Origin: Halictus rubicundus
Lineage: Eukaryota > Arthropoda > Insecta > Hymenoptera > Halictidae
Length of the DNA stretch: 64,000 bases
Assembly: GCF_050948215.1 (NCBI RefSeq)
Contig: NC_135164.1
Location: forward strand, 7,693,116-7,757,115
Direction of reading: 5' to 3'
Shown: one piece after another, positions 24,585 to 35,028 of the stretch
Layout: every line of letters begins with the position of its first letter
How positions within the stretch are numbered: the first letter of the stretch is position 1
Position numbers and translations under genes: made by a program
The notes under the pieces: model-generated
Database searches by the model: none
Seen by the model: only the letters and a program-made list of their open reading frames with translations
Told to the model about the DNA's origin: nothing

Positions 24585-24728
24585 CAGTGAATTCTCGATA
24601 TATGTCGACAACACGGGTCTGGAGATGTACCCGTGTTATGCTTACACTCCTCGGCGTCCGAGGCCCCTCACGGGGCACACGCGACATTTATCATCCAGAT
24701 CCTGGCGACATATATGGAGAAATCACTG
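24585..24728. mobile_element. Tc1/mariner-like miniature element (CAGTGAWTTCTC family, copy 1)
   Basis: The left end CAGTGAATTCTCGATATATG is inverted at the right end as CATATATGGAGAAATCACTG, with TA immediately outside both ends (24583-24584 and 24729-24730). CAGTG termini with TA duplication are typical of Tc1/mariner transposons. The 144-bp element has a GC-rich centre (CGTCCGAGGCCCC) and no coding capacity. Confidence 0.85.
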
Positions 24729-24942
24729 TACTGATATTGGTACCGTGACAGCAATGGGTGTATCGTTACTATTACAAACAGAATCAAATGTTTCCGCACT
24801 TTATGAGTATTTCGTAGAAACTATGAGAATTGCTAATATTTGGAAGTCCTCCAAAGTATAATGAAACATAATGTATAATGTAAGGTTAAACTGTAATTCT
24901 TTGTTCTCCGTATTGAGAAGCTCCTGTCGATCACAGATCGAC
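24729..24942. other. Short unique stretch
   Basis: A+T-rich and unique. Nothing recognisable. Confidence 0.5.
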
Positions 24943-25376
24943 TTAAGAGGGCATTTGGCCTTGACTGTCACGCTATGTTACGCTGTGCCATTTTTTCTAG
25001 ACATTTTACGTCTTAAATAAGTAAGCAATCAATTAAAAATGCATACCACCGTGTTTGTACATGTCTTTGCTACGTCTGTATAGAGCCTTTTTTTCGATAC
25101 GAACACTAAGTCTCTCGAAATTAAGAGAATCTCTCAGCGGCAGCCATCTTGTGACGTCATACTTGCTTCAGAATTTGAATTTTCTGCCGAATATTACAAA
25201 TTAGTCCACGATGAGGTAGAAATTCGCAATTTGGGGTCCATACAGACGTAGATTGGACTTTTAGTAAACACAATTGACCACTTCTAAACTGCTCATTGCA
25301 ATATTGAAGCGGCGGTTTGTCTAGATTTTGACCCTTGCATACGTGTATGGATTTCAAACCATGCCGGCCCCCTTAA
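24943..25376 (-). mobile_element. TTAA-bounded GGGGGCC element, copy B
   Basis: This copy is inverted relative to 22879-23281. The good terminus is CCGGCCCCC + TTAA at 25373-25376, while the other end (TTAAGAGGGC at 24943) is decayed. It retains an internal block lost from copy A, including GTAAGCAATCAATTAAAAAT and CCGTGTTTGTACATG. The GCGGCAGCCATCTTG motif (25137-25151) is followed by a perfect TGACGTCA palindrome (25152-25159). Confidence 0.82.
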
Positions 25377-26441
25377 ATCAACGCGACGGTGCTATCTGTC
25401 GATAGATATGACATAAAGAGAACCGTGCCGAACTGCAAAATGAAAATGGGTATCAGGAACTTTTGCACTCGTGATTGGGAGGGATCGTGCCCATCGCTAC
25501 ATGGTTGTCGTTTCGTCGCAGCCATTCGCAAAATGGACTTGGCGGCGCGTCGGGCGTGCGGCTCGCAATTTAGTGCGTGCCAGCGTGATTTACGGCGGTG
25601 CGCAATGATATTTCGAATTGCGTTTCTTTCGTGTAAAGGCGCGTTTAGACGGCGCGATCTAATGAGCGGAGCGGGCTCGATCGCGGATCGGTTTCGATCG
25701 CGGTGCCACGGCCGCGACCGCGCCGCGCCGTTCGCGCAACCATCGACTCCGAACGAACGAAGATTTATGTGTTTCAATGCTGCCCGGTCGAAAGTCAAAT
25801 GACCGAGAATTCATACAGTTTAATTGAATGCAGACCGTCCGGCCGGCATCGCGATAAATCAAGCCGCGGAAGGGAGCGCAGGAAATTTTAACCTGGCTCG
25901 AAACAGTCGATTCTGAAATCGAGTCACTTACTTAATCCTCGCGTGCCGGCGTTGCTTTATCGATCCTCGACGATTGTAAATATCTCTTTACGCGTAACAT
26001 GCGCGATAAATCTCGACGCGGGTTCGGTGCGAGCATTATTCGGTGAGAAATCGTTCCGTTCGATTAAACGCGCGTTATTTGCGGGAAAAACACTGCTACG
26101 GCCAAGGTGAGCTTTACACCGTCTCGCGAAAGGAGTATGTGTATTAATATTCATTTTCTTAGACCTATCTCAAGTAAGGACCTTCAGATGACATCAGGTG
26201 TAGGCGAAAATATTTAATTTAAAAGGGTTAAAATTTTTCCAAGGATTTTCTCCTTTTCTTTGAGACGATCCAAAAATTAAAGAGATTAACTATTTCATGT
26301 ATAATTCTCGGAGTAATTAAATCCATACTAAATACAGCATTAAACAGCCTGGATGCCAGGAGCATCATGTCACCCACATGTGTGCGACCGAATTACTTGT
26401 GCATATTTAGCCCTTGGATTTTATACATTTTTACGGTATGC

Positions 26442-26631
26442 ACCCTCAAACTGTAATGGTGGGTCTTTCATGTCTGATGCAGTTTTTAGTTCTTTAAAAA
26501 GTCTCAAAAGATCCATATAGTACCTTCGAATATCCTAAACTGACAAACAATTTGTTGGAATATTTGATATTGTGTATAGTCTGAGGCAAAGTACATGAAT
26601 TTTACAAACCCCATATCAATCTGAGGGTTAA
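26442..26631. mobile_element. Possible decayed element with ACCCTCAAACTG/CAGTTTGAGGGT-like ends
   Basis: The left ACCCTCAAACTGTAATGG aligns with the inverse of the right CCATATCAATCTGAGGGT, which ends at TTAA (26628-26631). The left end lacks TTAA. With imperfect arms of about 20 bp, this is a weak call. Confidence 0.4.
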
Positions 26632-26717
26632 AAATGAATTTTTACGCTGGTATATTCCTTGCACCAGAGATTAAGATCTGGAAAATACAAGAAGATTGAT
26701 GCTCTATTATCATATTT

Positions 26718-26803
26718 TTGAAGCTTCCAAATTTTCACCTCATAAAATGAGGTCTTCTTTGATTTTATGAAATTTTTTCGGCTGTTGGTAGCCACAGTGT
26801 TAA
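26718..26803. mobile_element. TTAA terminus of a dispersed element, copy 1
   Basis: The segment TTTGATTTTATGAAATTTTT followed by CGGC and ending CAGTGTTAA resembles the segments ending at 31332 and 51691. No matching opposite end is found. Confidence 0.5.
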
Positions 26804-28320
26804 ATTGCAACAGAATAATATTTCTGACGAAAGGAATTCATTCTACTCTAAGGAATTGTAAAGAAATCTTGGACTATTTTCGCATTTACGAGACGACGTC
26901 TGGCAGAAATAAAAATGCTCGGTTGTGATGACGATTTCTAATTTCTTTTTGAAGGGTCGTTTGGGAGGGCAGGATTTAAGGTGAGAACGACGTTGTGTAT
27001 GACGCTCTAAACGCGCCTTAAGCCTCGGGACTTTCGTCCGAAATACGTGGCAACCGTATTTCATCGTCGAAACAGGCAGGCCGAAATTACAAGGAGGATG
27101 AAGAAGCGCGTATCGGTTCTACGACAGCTTTTTTCTTCGTTTCCTCGTCGAACGTTGAAAAATATTGCGGCAATCGTAACGAGGCAACGACAAGATGATG
27201 ATTTACGTGTCGATTAATGCACGGTTACCGTGACAGCAGAAAAATAAAAACGTCTGATAAATAACTCGAGGGGCGTCGGTACCTACGACCGTTTAACCAT
27301 AACAGGACGACGCTAATTCCCCGAAGTGGTACAAGCGAATGCAAGAAATAATAGCATTTCTCGAAGAACCAACACCGTTTTCTATTGTGACGGTACGTAA
27401 TTTACGGTACGATGACTAGGTATTATGAAAAACTCGTTGAATATGTAAAACGAGCTCTCAAGGATGCAAATAAATTTTACTGCTAATAATGTTGCAGAGA
27501 AGGTGCCGATCGAAATGGGAAACGTTCGCGCAGTTTTCTAGCTCGATTCCGTTGATTAAAGTTTCTCATTGAACCAATTTGCTTAACAGGTTTGCCACAG
27601 CGACGGCCACCTGTGTTTACTCGAGGACAGTCAAATTAGTCTCGTGCACAGTTTGTCGTACACTTTCAAAATTGTCAATTGCTGTCCAGGTTTTCGGGCA
27701 AATTGCGTCGGCAAGAGACAACAGTCCGACAAGAGTCTACGAACAAATGAAGAACTACCGAAACCCCGTTACACGCTCGAGGTACAACTAACGAGACAAC
27801 GCTCGGCGTCCGGAACAATGGCGTGCGAAATAAAAATTCGCCGGGCGTCGGAGGGGAGCGGTGGGATCAATCCCCGTGAAAACGCGGCGCTAATGAGTCA
27901 TAGTTACGAGTTGTAAAGAAATTTTCTGCGGCGCTGGTACACGGGAACGGCGCTACGTTACGTGACAAGCGCGCGGTCAGTTGATTTATGAGAAACTAGA
28001 CCGATAATTAGAGGCTTAACGGTACTTGTCGCCGCGGATTTTTCGCCGGGGCACGGCGGCGGGCTCTGTCGCAGGACACCCGTGACACGGATTCGAGAGC
28101 GGCTCGTCGATTTCACGATTGAAAGCCACTGTTCGCCGCGATTCGTAACGACGTAGCCGTTTCGTACTTCCGGCAAACGGTGCATGAAAGCTTGCCACGA
28201 ATTTGTCCGGCGACCGGGTCGACGAACAATTCGACAAGTCGACGTCGCCACGCTGACAATGATTAATTCCCTGCAGATCTTGGCAGCCGATACACGATAC
28301 AGACAGGGGAACAGAGACCG

Positions 28321-28352
28321 GGAGAGAGAGAGAGAGAGAGAGAGGGGGGGAG
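28321..28352. repeat. GA microsatellite
   Basis: A run of about twelve GA units followed by a G tract. Confidence 0.95.
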
Positions 28353-28634
28353 AACGGGATTGAGAGGGAAAAAAGGGAAAGAAAATCTACGCGGCTAGGT
28401 TACGCACCGGAACTGGAAAAATGCTCCGAAATTATGCGATCACAGAGAAGCGTTGCCCGCAGCCTATCAGACGGAGAAAGTTCCCTGGAATTTCGACGAT
28501 AACGCTTTCCGTCCCTGTGACAAACGACCCGTTTCGAAACGCGAGAAATGGCGAGACCAGGGCCGAAAATGTCGCAACATGTTTTTTCCACGATCGCGTC
28601 TTCAAGAACAGATATTTCTCGACTCTCCTGTTTT

Positions 28635-29279
28635 TCAACACTGGGTTTACGGGACCCGTTAAAAATGACGGGTTCTAATGGTTTTAGTTTACAATTATTG
28701 AGATCGTGAAGATCCATCTACGTGGAATTACTCAACAAACTTATTTCCTTAGGTGTATATTATTTAAAAAGTGGCTGAATACTTGGATAGACACATTCTT
28801 CTTATTTTTATAAAGGTAAGATACTCACTCCGTAAACCTAGTGTTGATTCAACCTTTCTGCCATTTTTATCGAGTAATAGTCACTTTTAATGCTCGTTTA
28901 ATTTACAATTATTGAGATTGTGGAGATCCATCTACGTGGAATTACTCAACAAACTTATTTCCTTAGGTATATGTTAATTAAAAAATGGCTGAAAACTTGG
29001 ATAGACACATTCTTCTTATTTTTATAAAGGTAAGATATTCACTCCGTAAACCTAGTGTTCATTCAACGATTCTGCCATTTTTATCGAGTAATAGTCACTT
29101 TTAATGCTCGTTTAATTTACAATTATTGAGATTGTGAAGATCCATCTACGTGGAATTACTCAGCAAACTTATTTCCTTAGGTATATATTATTTACAAAAT
29201 GGCTGAGAACTTGGATAGACACATTCTTCTTATTTTTGTAAAGTAATGCAAAATACTCACTCCGTAAACCTAGTGTTAA
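28635..29279. mobile_element. TTAA-type element whose right half is triplicated
   Basis: The left end TCAACACTGGGTTTACGG (TTAA mutated to TCAA) matches the inverse of CCGTAAACCTAGTGTTAA at 29262-29279. A subterminal palindrome ACCCGTTAAAAATGACGGGT lies at 28654-28673, as in the elements at 18961 and 40771. The right terminus also occurs as CCGTAAACCTAGTGTTGA near 28840 and CCGTAAACCTAGTGTTCA near 29050. This happens because a 214-bp unit spanning the right half plus its flank is repeated three times. Confidence 0.7.
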
Positions 29280-29330
29280 TTCAACGTTTCTGCCATTTTC
29301 ATCGAGTCGCTTTTAATGCTCGTTAATGAA
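28691..29330. repeat. 214-bp tandem repeat, three units
   Basis: The landmark ACAATTATTGAGAT recurs at 28691, 28905 and 29119. Units share GAAGATCCATCTACGTGG, ACTTGGATAGACACATTC and TCTGCCATTTTTATCGAG. The repeat includes both transposon sequence and 50-60 bp of non-transposon flank, so it arose by local duplication after insertion. Confidence 0.9.
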
Positions 29331-31098
29331 ATTTAATATTTTACAGTGTCGCCGACTGGTTTTGTCGTTCAGTTGCCAAGAAACCGCAGTGTTCCATATT
29401 AGGCGCTGATGCATATTGGGCACAGTTACGCTGTACACCGTTGTATCCATTTTCTTTTTCTAGCTTGAAGGGCTCTTACCCGCGAAAGCTCGGATTCAGC
29501 TTGCGCGAGGAAGTTCTAGACCAAGTGTGTTCAACTTGTGACCCTCGGAGCCACGTCACAGCCCTAGTGGCTCTAAGCCGATGCGCTGCAAAAAAACGAG
29601 AACCGCATAGATAGTACCACGAGTGCGGTGACATCGCATGATGTCTTTGATCTATCGCGTGGTTGTTGCTCTCTCGTTCGCCCTGTGTTCCCGGGGCTTT
29701 CAACGCGCGGGTGAAAAGCGAAACAAAAAATCCCTTGGGTCACGCTACATTTCCAGTTTGACTCCAAACTCCATTTAGGAATCTCAATTACGAGATTGCT
29801 TTAAAACGTGCTACAGGTGAAACATAATTTGTTGATTAGAACAAAAATGGGTGAATCTTCTCTGCGACTATTTTACATTACTTTGTGAAAATAACAGAAA
29901 CGTATCCGTACATATTTTCAGCCTTTCTTTTTCGAATGTATGCCCAAAGAAACAAATTTGTTGAATGATTCTTGCCAAATGCGTCTTTACGATCTGAACA
30001 ATCGCGAATTCAAAATATTCGTAAACCCATTGTAAAATGACTCTATCTCGGAGGGTCTGATGGTAGCACGCGCGTGCTATCCTTCTGACCAAGTGAGGAC
30101 TTAATGAGCTCGGTGAATAAAACAGGGGAGTACGAGGATTGAAGAGCACCACCGGTTCTTGAGTCAAGGTCTCCAACAAGGCCTCCAGTCGATAGGGACC
30201 GACGATAAAACAGTAGTTCAGACCAAGGTCAATCAATTTGTTACACGTATGATCCTGCTTCAACCATCAAAGTGTCAAAAGTCTCACGCTAGCGAAGCCA
30301 CGCCCCACCGGGGGCCCCTGTAGGGGGTAATACGCAATATCTCTGTAAGGGAAGCGGTATCACGGGGCCCCCTTTACGGGGCCCATCTCGCAGAACGGTT
30401 CGGTCCCCACTCTTTTATGTCTTCGGTTGTTCGCGTGACTCGCCGGCTGGCTCGCGAGCCTCGAAGAGGGCTCTTGTTTGCGAAAGACCTACTCTTGAAC
30501 AGGCCTGATCTAGTCGCATGTCCCGATCGGAAAAATCATGATCCTCGCCGTTCGGTCGGGGGTCCACTATACCTTGCGTGCTATTTTAAACGGTACGTTA
30601 CGTGAGACACGCCGGCGTATATACACATGCACGTGTATATCTCATTTGAATATGCGTACACGCAACACGGGGCTCCGTCCTGGCCCCGGATGCCGGCGCT
30701 TCGCGACACGCCGACTCCGTTTACTAATGAACTGTATTATTCGTAATATATACCAGGGCGGATTTGCATTAACACGGCTTTTATTGCATTTCATTAAATC
30801 GCATTTTAGGCGTGCCACGGGCACCGCGACCAACCGCGTCCCGCGCCGCCTCTTGCGAGTTCCTCGATCTTCCGACGAGATTCGCTTTAATCCTGACTAA
30901 TTACAACCCGCCGAACCGATAAACGCACAAACTTCTCCACCGTCCGGCACATGTATGCAAATTCCGTTTCGCGTCATCAGAGGCGATTACAGTGCTCGTT
31001 TAAACTTGCTGCGACTCTATTCTGGCAAACGACGTATTGGCAGAGTATTTTGTTCTGAAATGGATCTCCCGTTTCCAGGTAAATCCATTACAGAGACA
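29331..31098. other. Unique stretch, partly GC-rich
   Basis: No gene is recognised. A minus-strand frame at 29868-30263 (131 codons, from ATG) has a fairly even amino-acid composition but no domain I recognise. A GC-rich inverted pair (GGGGGCCCCTGTAGGGGG and GGGGCCCCCTTTACGGGG) lies at 30312-30384. TGTGTTCAACTTGTGACCC at 29527 resembles one end of a hAT element without a partner. Confidence 0.4.
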
Positions 31099-31232
31099 CA
31101 GTGACTTCTCTATATATGTCGCCAAAGCCTGGATGATAAATGTCGTGGAACTATCCCCACTACCGCAGGGCCACGAAGCTCGAGAGGCCTCGGACGCCAA
31201 GGAGTATAAAGTCTCCTGGGCGTGTTATCGAC
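31099..31232 (-). mobile_element. Tc1/mariner-like miniature element, copy 2 (truncated)
   Basis: One end is intact (CAGTGACTTCTCTATATATG). The interior matches copy 1 at 24585-24728 in reverse orientation, including CTCGGACGCCAAGGAGTATA. The match stops at GTGTTATCGAC, so about 14-17 bp of the other terminus is missing. Confidence 0.78.
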
Positions 31233-31248
31233 TAAATGTCATACATTT

Positions 31249-31332
31249 AATTTTTTTTCAATTTTTATCTCATTAAATAACTTTGATTTTATGGAATTTT
31301 TGAGGTTTCCAGTGCGGCGGTCGAAGCGTTAA
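31249..31332. mobile_element. TTAA terminus of a dispersed element, copy 2
   Basis: TCAATTTTTATCTCATTAAA, then TTTGATTTTATGGAATTTTT, then a terminus GTCGAAGCGTTAA match the segment at 51626-51691 and, less well, 26718-26803. The other end is not seen. Confidence 0.55.
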
Positions 31333-31473
31333 TATTAATTCAGGGATAAAACTCTTTTGATTCTGACGATCTTTTTCTGAAACGTTCATCAACGTATTCG
31401 TGTCACATTCCTGATCGAAACGATACCAAACACGACACAATTCGGATCACATTTGCCCGTTTAGTGTACGATG

Positions 31474-31735
31474 CAGTAGAACCTCTGCTATCCGAACTAA
31501 GCAGTAGAATCAAAGTCGCCAGATCAATGACACGAAATGAGGGGAGAAGGTTATCCCCTCTCTCTCCCTCTGTCAGTACCGAGTTAGTCACGTGAGATTG
31601 TGACGCATGCGCAGCAGAGACGAAACGCGTCACGTGACCGGGCCGCGGCGGAAGAGTAGGGGAACAGCGCCGTAGAGTGGGGAGAGAAGTCCTAATCTGG
31701 CGACTCCGAGTAGAATATGATTGTTCGGAACGGAT
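31474..31735. mobile_element. pogo/Tigger-like palindromic element
   Basis: The left end CAGTAGAACCTCTGCTATCC resembles pogo/Tigger termini (family knowledge). Inner segments CCGAACTAAGCAGTAGAATC and AGTCGCCAGAT are inverted at 31696-31733 (ATCTGGCGACT, then TGTTCGG). The centre contains two CACGTG sites in inverted arms (TAGTCACGTGAGATTGTGAC and ACGCGTCACGTGACCGGG). The extreme right terminus is missing. A partial copy lies at 10285-10375. Confidence 0.6.
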
Positions 31736-32527
31736 TAAATCTTTCTGTTGTATATGTTTCCCTTATTTTTCAATTTAAGGTTACTGCAGCGGTGTGCTCG
31801 CAGAAATTCACTGTACTAAAAATGTGCAAAGCGTGCAAATGTTACATCTCGAGCGTGCTATTCTTGGCGTCGGCAAATCGCGGGTCGAACGTGAAATAAA
31901 AGGCTCTGTTCGCTGGTTTTATTTTTGAAATCGTTCGTTAATATTTTATCGCTCTTATCGTTTAACGCGACTCGTTCGGTACCTATTGACTCGTTCGGCC
32001 GTGTACAAGATGGCGAGGGTTCGTTACGAACGTGGTACGCTCCGGCACCGTTTCGCGCTAGATTAATGGCACGCTTTCGATTTAAATAAATCAAGGGGGT
32101 TGCCCGTGTGCTATCGTGTTCTTCCCGCGCGAATATACGCGCCGTAAGGGCCTGCTATCCGGAGCGTTGGTCTACTCACGAAGTCATCCGCACGCAACCA
32201 CCGTGCGCTGTTGCTGCTGCTGCTGGTGCCGCTGTTGCTGCCGATCGCAGCCGCATTCTTGAAGCAGCAACAAAATTAGAGACAGTACTATTACCGGGCA
32301 TAAATTAAGCCCGGCATTTTCGAGGCCAGAAACCAGAGGGAGAACGAGTTCCGAGAGCCCCGCACTGTTCTAGTATCGACGTCTCGATCTCGGCAAGGAT
32401 GCTTCCATTTCGTTGCAGTAGCCTTCCGATAACCGAATTTTATTACAATTATCTTCGCAATATTGGAAATGGTTTGCACCAATTACCGGATACAGGAGCC
32501 AACCAGAAATACCTTTCTTCCTTTAAT
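31736..32527. other. Unique stretch with CTG microsatellite
   Basis: No gene is recognised. A degenerate CTG repeat occupies 32209-32257 and a short palindrome GCCGGGC...GCCCGGC spans about 32295-32315. Confidence 0.45.
32209..32257. repeat. Degenerate CTG/CCG trinucleotide repeat
   Basis: Runs of GCTGTTGCTGCTGCTGCTGG and related triplets. No long flanking frame makes it a poly-Gln or poly-Ala gene segment. Confidence 0.85.
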
Positions 32528-32762
32528 GATTTTAATATGTTACTTACCGGCAGCTATTCAACCCTCGCATACTTTATTCTTTCTTACTGTAACGATTTTA
32601 ATGTGTTACTTACCGGCAGCTATTCAACCCTCGCATACTTTATTCTTTCTTACTGTAACGATTTTAATGTGTTACTTACCGGCAGCTATTCAACCCTCGC
32701 ATACTTTATTCTTTCTTACTGTAACGATTTTAATATGTTACTTACCGGCAGCTATTTAACCT
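32528..32762. repeat. 66-bp tandem repeat, about 3.6 units
   Basis: The unit begins GATTTTAATGTGTTACTTAC and contains CGGCAGCTATTCAACCCTCG and ACTTTATTCTTTCTTACTG. Starts are at 32528, 32594, 32660 and 32726. Units 2 and 3 are identical, so the expansion is recent. The 22-residue periodic frames (127 codons plus) follow from a period divisible by three. Confidence 0.93.
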
Positions 32763-33658
32763 TCTCGCATCACGGATCGTAGTTGCCGGTAACCGGGTCT
32801 CGCGTGACCCGGACCAGCGACTATACGATCACGGACAAAAAGATGGTCGAGATCCAGCGAGCGTTAATGGATTTTAACCGTTTCTGATTTACATAATTTC
32901 TAGAAAAATTATGCAACAACGATCGCATTTTTGGCCACCCTCGGGAATATAATACAATTTTGTCTTCTGCGGGATTATTTTCTAAAGGGAAAATCTAGTT
33001 GCAGTTTGTCACACCGTGCTATGGTTTAAATTGTTTCTAGAAATACGTGTTACTATTTAGAATTAATGCTAATTTGCACATGAGCAATGAATACGAATGC
33101 CTACCTTAAACAAACTAAGTGTGAAAGTGTTTAGGCTAACACCTTGACTGCTTTATGGCCCACATGTAAGTCATTATTTGGACGCGGTAGACCATGACCC
33201 ATCCAAGGATCAAATTGGTTTCAACTAAAATGACCTTGGCCCATATTCGCAGACCATGTTGGTTTTGATGCGGTAGACATCAATTGCAAACTTAGATTTG
33301 CGAAGATATGCGTCAATATTCTTTTTTTTCAAATGCTAACATTTTTATAATATTGTCAATCCTTAGTTAACAGCTATAGAACAGTGATACCATTTAGCGA
33401 AGATAATTCAGTATTTAAAGATTCAAGAATTTTAAGAAAAAAATCGACCTCATTACTTTCATCAATAGTAACACACACAGAGAAATTATGTTCATCAAGT
33501 TTCGAGCAGAAATCCAAGGTAACTATGTAGATGCATAGTTACTTGTATCTACATGTGCAAATTAATAAAAACACGTGTCACATAACCATATCCTACATAA
33601 ACTTCATTAACACGTCAAACACAACGCCAATCGACGGTTTTAAATTTATAAAATGATA
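32763..33658. other. Unique stretch
   Basis: No gene is recognised. Near 33186 and 33272 there is a short direct repeat, GGACGCGGTAGACCATG and TGATGCGGTAGACATC, of unknown origin. Confidence 0.4.
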
Positions 33659-33733
33659 TATAATTCGTACAATATTAAATATTAATGTATAATTCATACA
33701 ATATTAAATGTTAACGTATAATTCATACAATAT
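33659..33733. repeat. 29-bp A+T-rich tandem repeat, about 2.6 units
   Basis: TATAATTCRTACAATATTAA recurs at 33659, 33688 and 33717. Confidence 0.88.
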
Positions 33734-34849
33734 TCAAAAATACGTTCACACTGTCGCAACAGGTGTAACAGAAATCTTTTGCTCGTGCACGGCGTAATTT
33801 TGTATTGCAACTTAAATAAACAGCGAAATCGAAAGCGAGGCCAAATTGGCTCGCCGTTCAACGTGTGAAATTCGGGGCGTGTTGTATTTAAGCAACGTCC
33901 TTTATTAGCAGACGCGTATTTCGCACGAAGGTCCGCAGTCTAATTACCGCGAACTCGTGCGATTTACATTTCCGGTGGAACAATGCGTTCTGCGCGAAGC
34001 AAGATTGCAGTTGACCAGCGAGCAACGGTAAAGTGTCACGATCCGGACCGAACGATTCTTAATTACCGCAATACGGAGATACTCGGCAGGACGTTTATGC
34101 GGTGATTGCGGGTGTGTTGGGGTGTACATCAAGCGGTATCATATCGCAGTCAGGACCTGGTCAGAGGATTTTTTTTCCGGTTGCCACGATGTCGTTGGGA
34201 ATGCAACGAAATCAGCCGGTTCGCGCGGACCCCTAATTGAAGATCAACGGTAAAATGCCACCATATTCGTCGGCCGGTAATTGCCGGCCAATAAAGTCAG
34301 CTTATCTGATCCCTCGCCGCGCTATGGTTTCTAATTCAACGGTATCGCTCGGCTAAGGCTCGCGCTCGTTAGCCGTGTCTCCGATAAAGAGGAGAAAGAA
34401 CGGCCATGGCCGCTGGGTGTTGATCGGCCGCCGGCAAATTAACTGCGACAAATGTTACGTTTCCGTGTACGGACACGATTGTGAGACACGGGGCTTAATT
34501 TAGATACAAGCCCGCTACTATGCAGGTACTATGCGTCGACAGAGGATCGTAACATCCTGGACACGTCAGAGTCGTTGCCGAGCCCACAGACGCCCGGGAA
34601 ATTCGAATTCCACGCTTCCCCTCCCTGTTTGCAAAAAGAATTTCGTCTGGTCATCGGCTGGAAATTTAAAGCTTCCATTAACCCTCGAGCATCCCTTATC
34701 TTTTCGAACTAAAGGGGTGTTCCCATTTGGAGCCACCAATTTTAAACAATTTGTGAAATTAACAGTGGTCATTTAAATTGTTAGGAAACTTACGGGAAAG
34801 ACATTTCTTTATGTGTTTACAGACGATTCAAGTATACAATTATATGGTA
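33734..34849. other. Unique stretch with candidate regulatory motifs
   Basis: No gene is recognised. The segment 34255-34400 carries GGCCGGTAATTGCCGGCC, a palindrome centred on the homeodomain core TAATTG, plus TTATCTGATC (GATA-type). It could be enhancer DNA. This is inference only. Confidence 0.4.
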
Positions 34850-35028
34850 CAGTGATTTCTCTATATATGTCGCCGAGGCCCGGATGCTAAACGTCGCGGA
34901 ATGATCCCCACTACCGCTGGGTGTACCCCGTACGAGGCCACGTAACGTAAACATAACTCGGGTATGTCACCTGGACGATACACGACGCCGGGAGGACCGT
35001 GTTGTCGACATATACCGAGAATTCACTG
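34850..35028. mobile_element. Tc1/mariner-like miniature element, copy 3
   Basis: The termini CAGTGATTTCTCTATATATG and (inverted) CATATACCGAGAATTCACTG are both flanked by TA (34848-34849 and 35029-35030). The interior differs in part from copies 1 and 2 but shares CCACTACCGC, GGCCCGGATG and ACCGTGTTGTCGAC. Confidence 0.85.

Larger units (their letters stand above)
25377..28634. other. Mostly unique stretch with some terminal-repeat debris
   Basis: No gene is supported. The frames at 25373-25802 overlap on both strands in CpG-rich DNA. A possible decayed miniature element spans 26442-26631 (ACCCTCAAACTG and inverted CAATCTGAGGGTTAA). A TTAA terminus related to those at 31329 and 51688 ends at 26803. 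A GA microsatellite occupies 28321-28346. Confidence 0.45.

Noticed and set aside
25373..25802. 141- and 137-codon frames on opposite strands
   Set aside because: Mutually overlapping frames in CpG-rich DNA without domains; at most one could be real and neither shows supporting features.
29868..30263. 131-codon minus-strand ATG frame
   Set aside because: Reasonable composition but no recognisable domain, no promoter or splice context, and a length reachable by chance in 64 kb.
32399..32782. 127-codon frame with a 22-residue period
   Set aside because: By-product of the 66-bp tandem array; no ATG-led conserved sequence outside the repeat.
33140..33300. Possible element around repeated GCGGTAGAC
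   Set aside because: The direct repeat is short and no terminal inverted repeat or target duplication could be identified.
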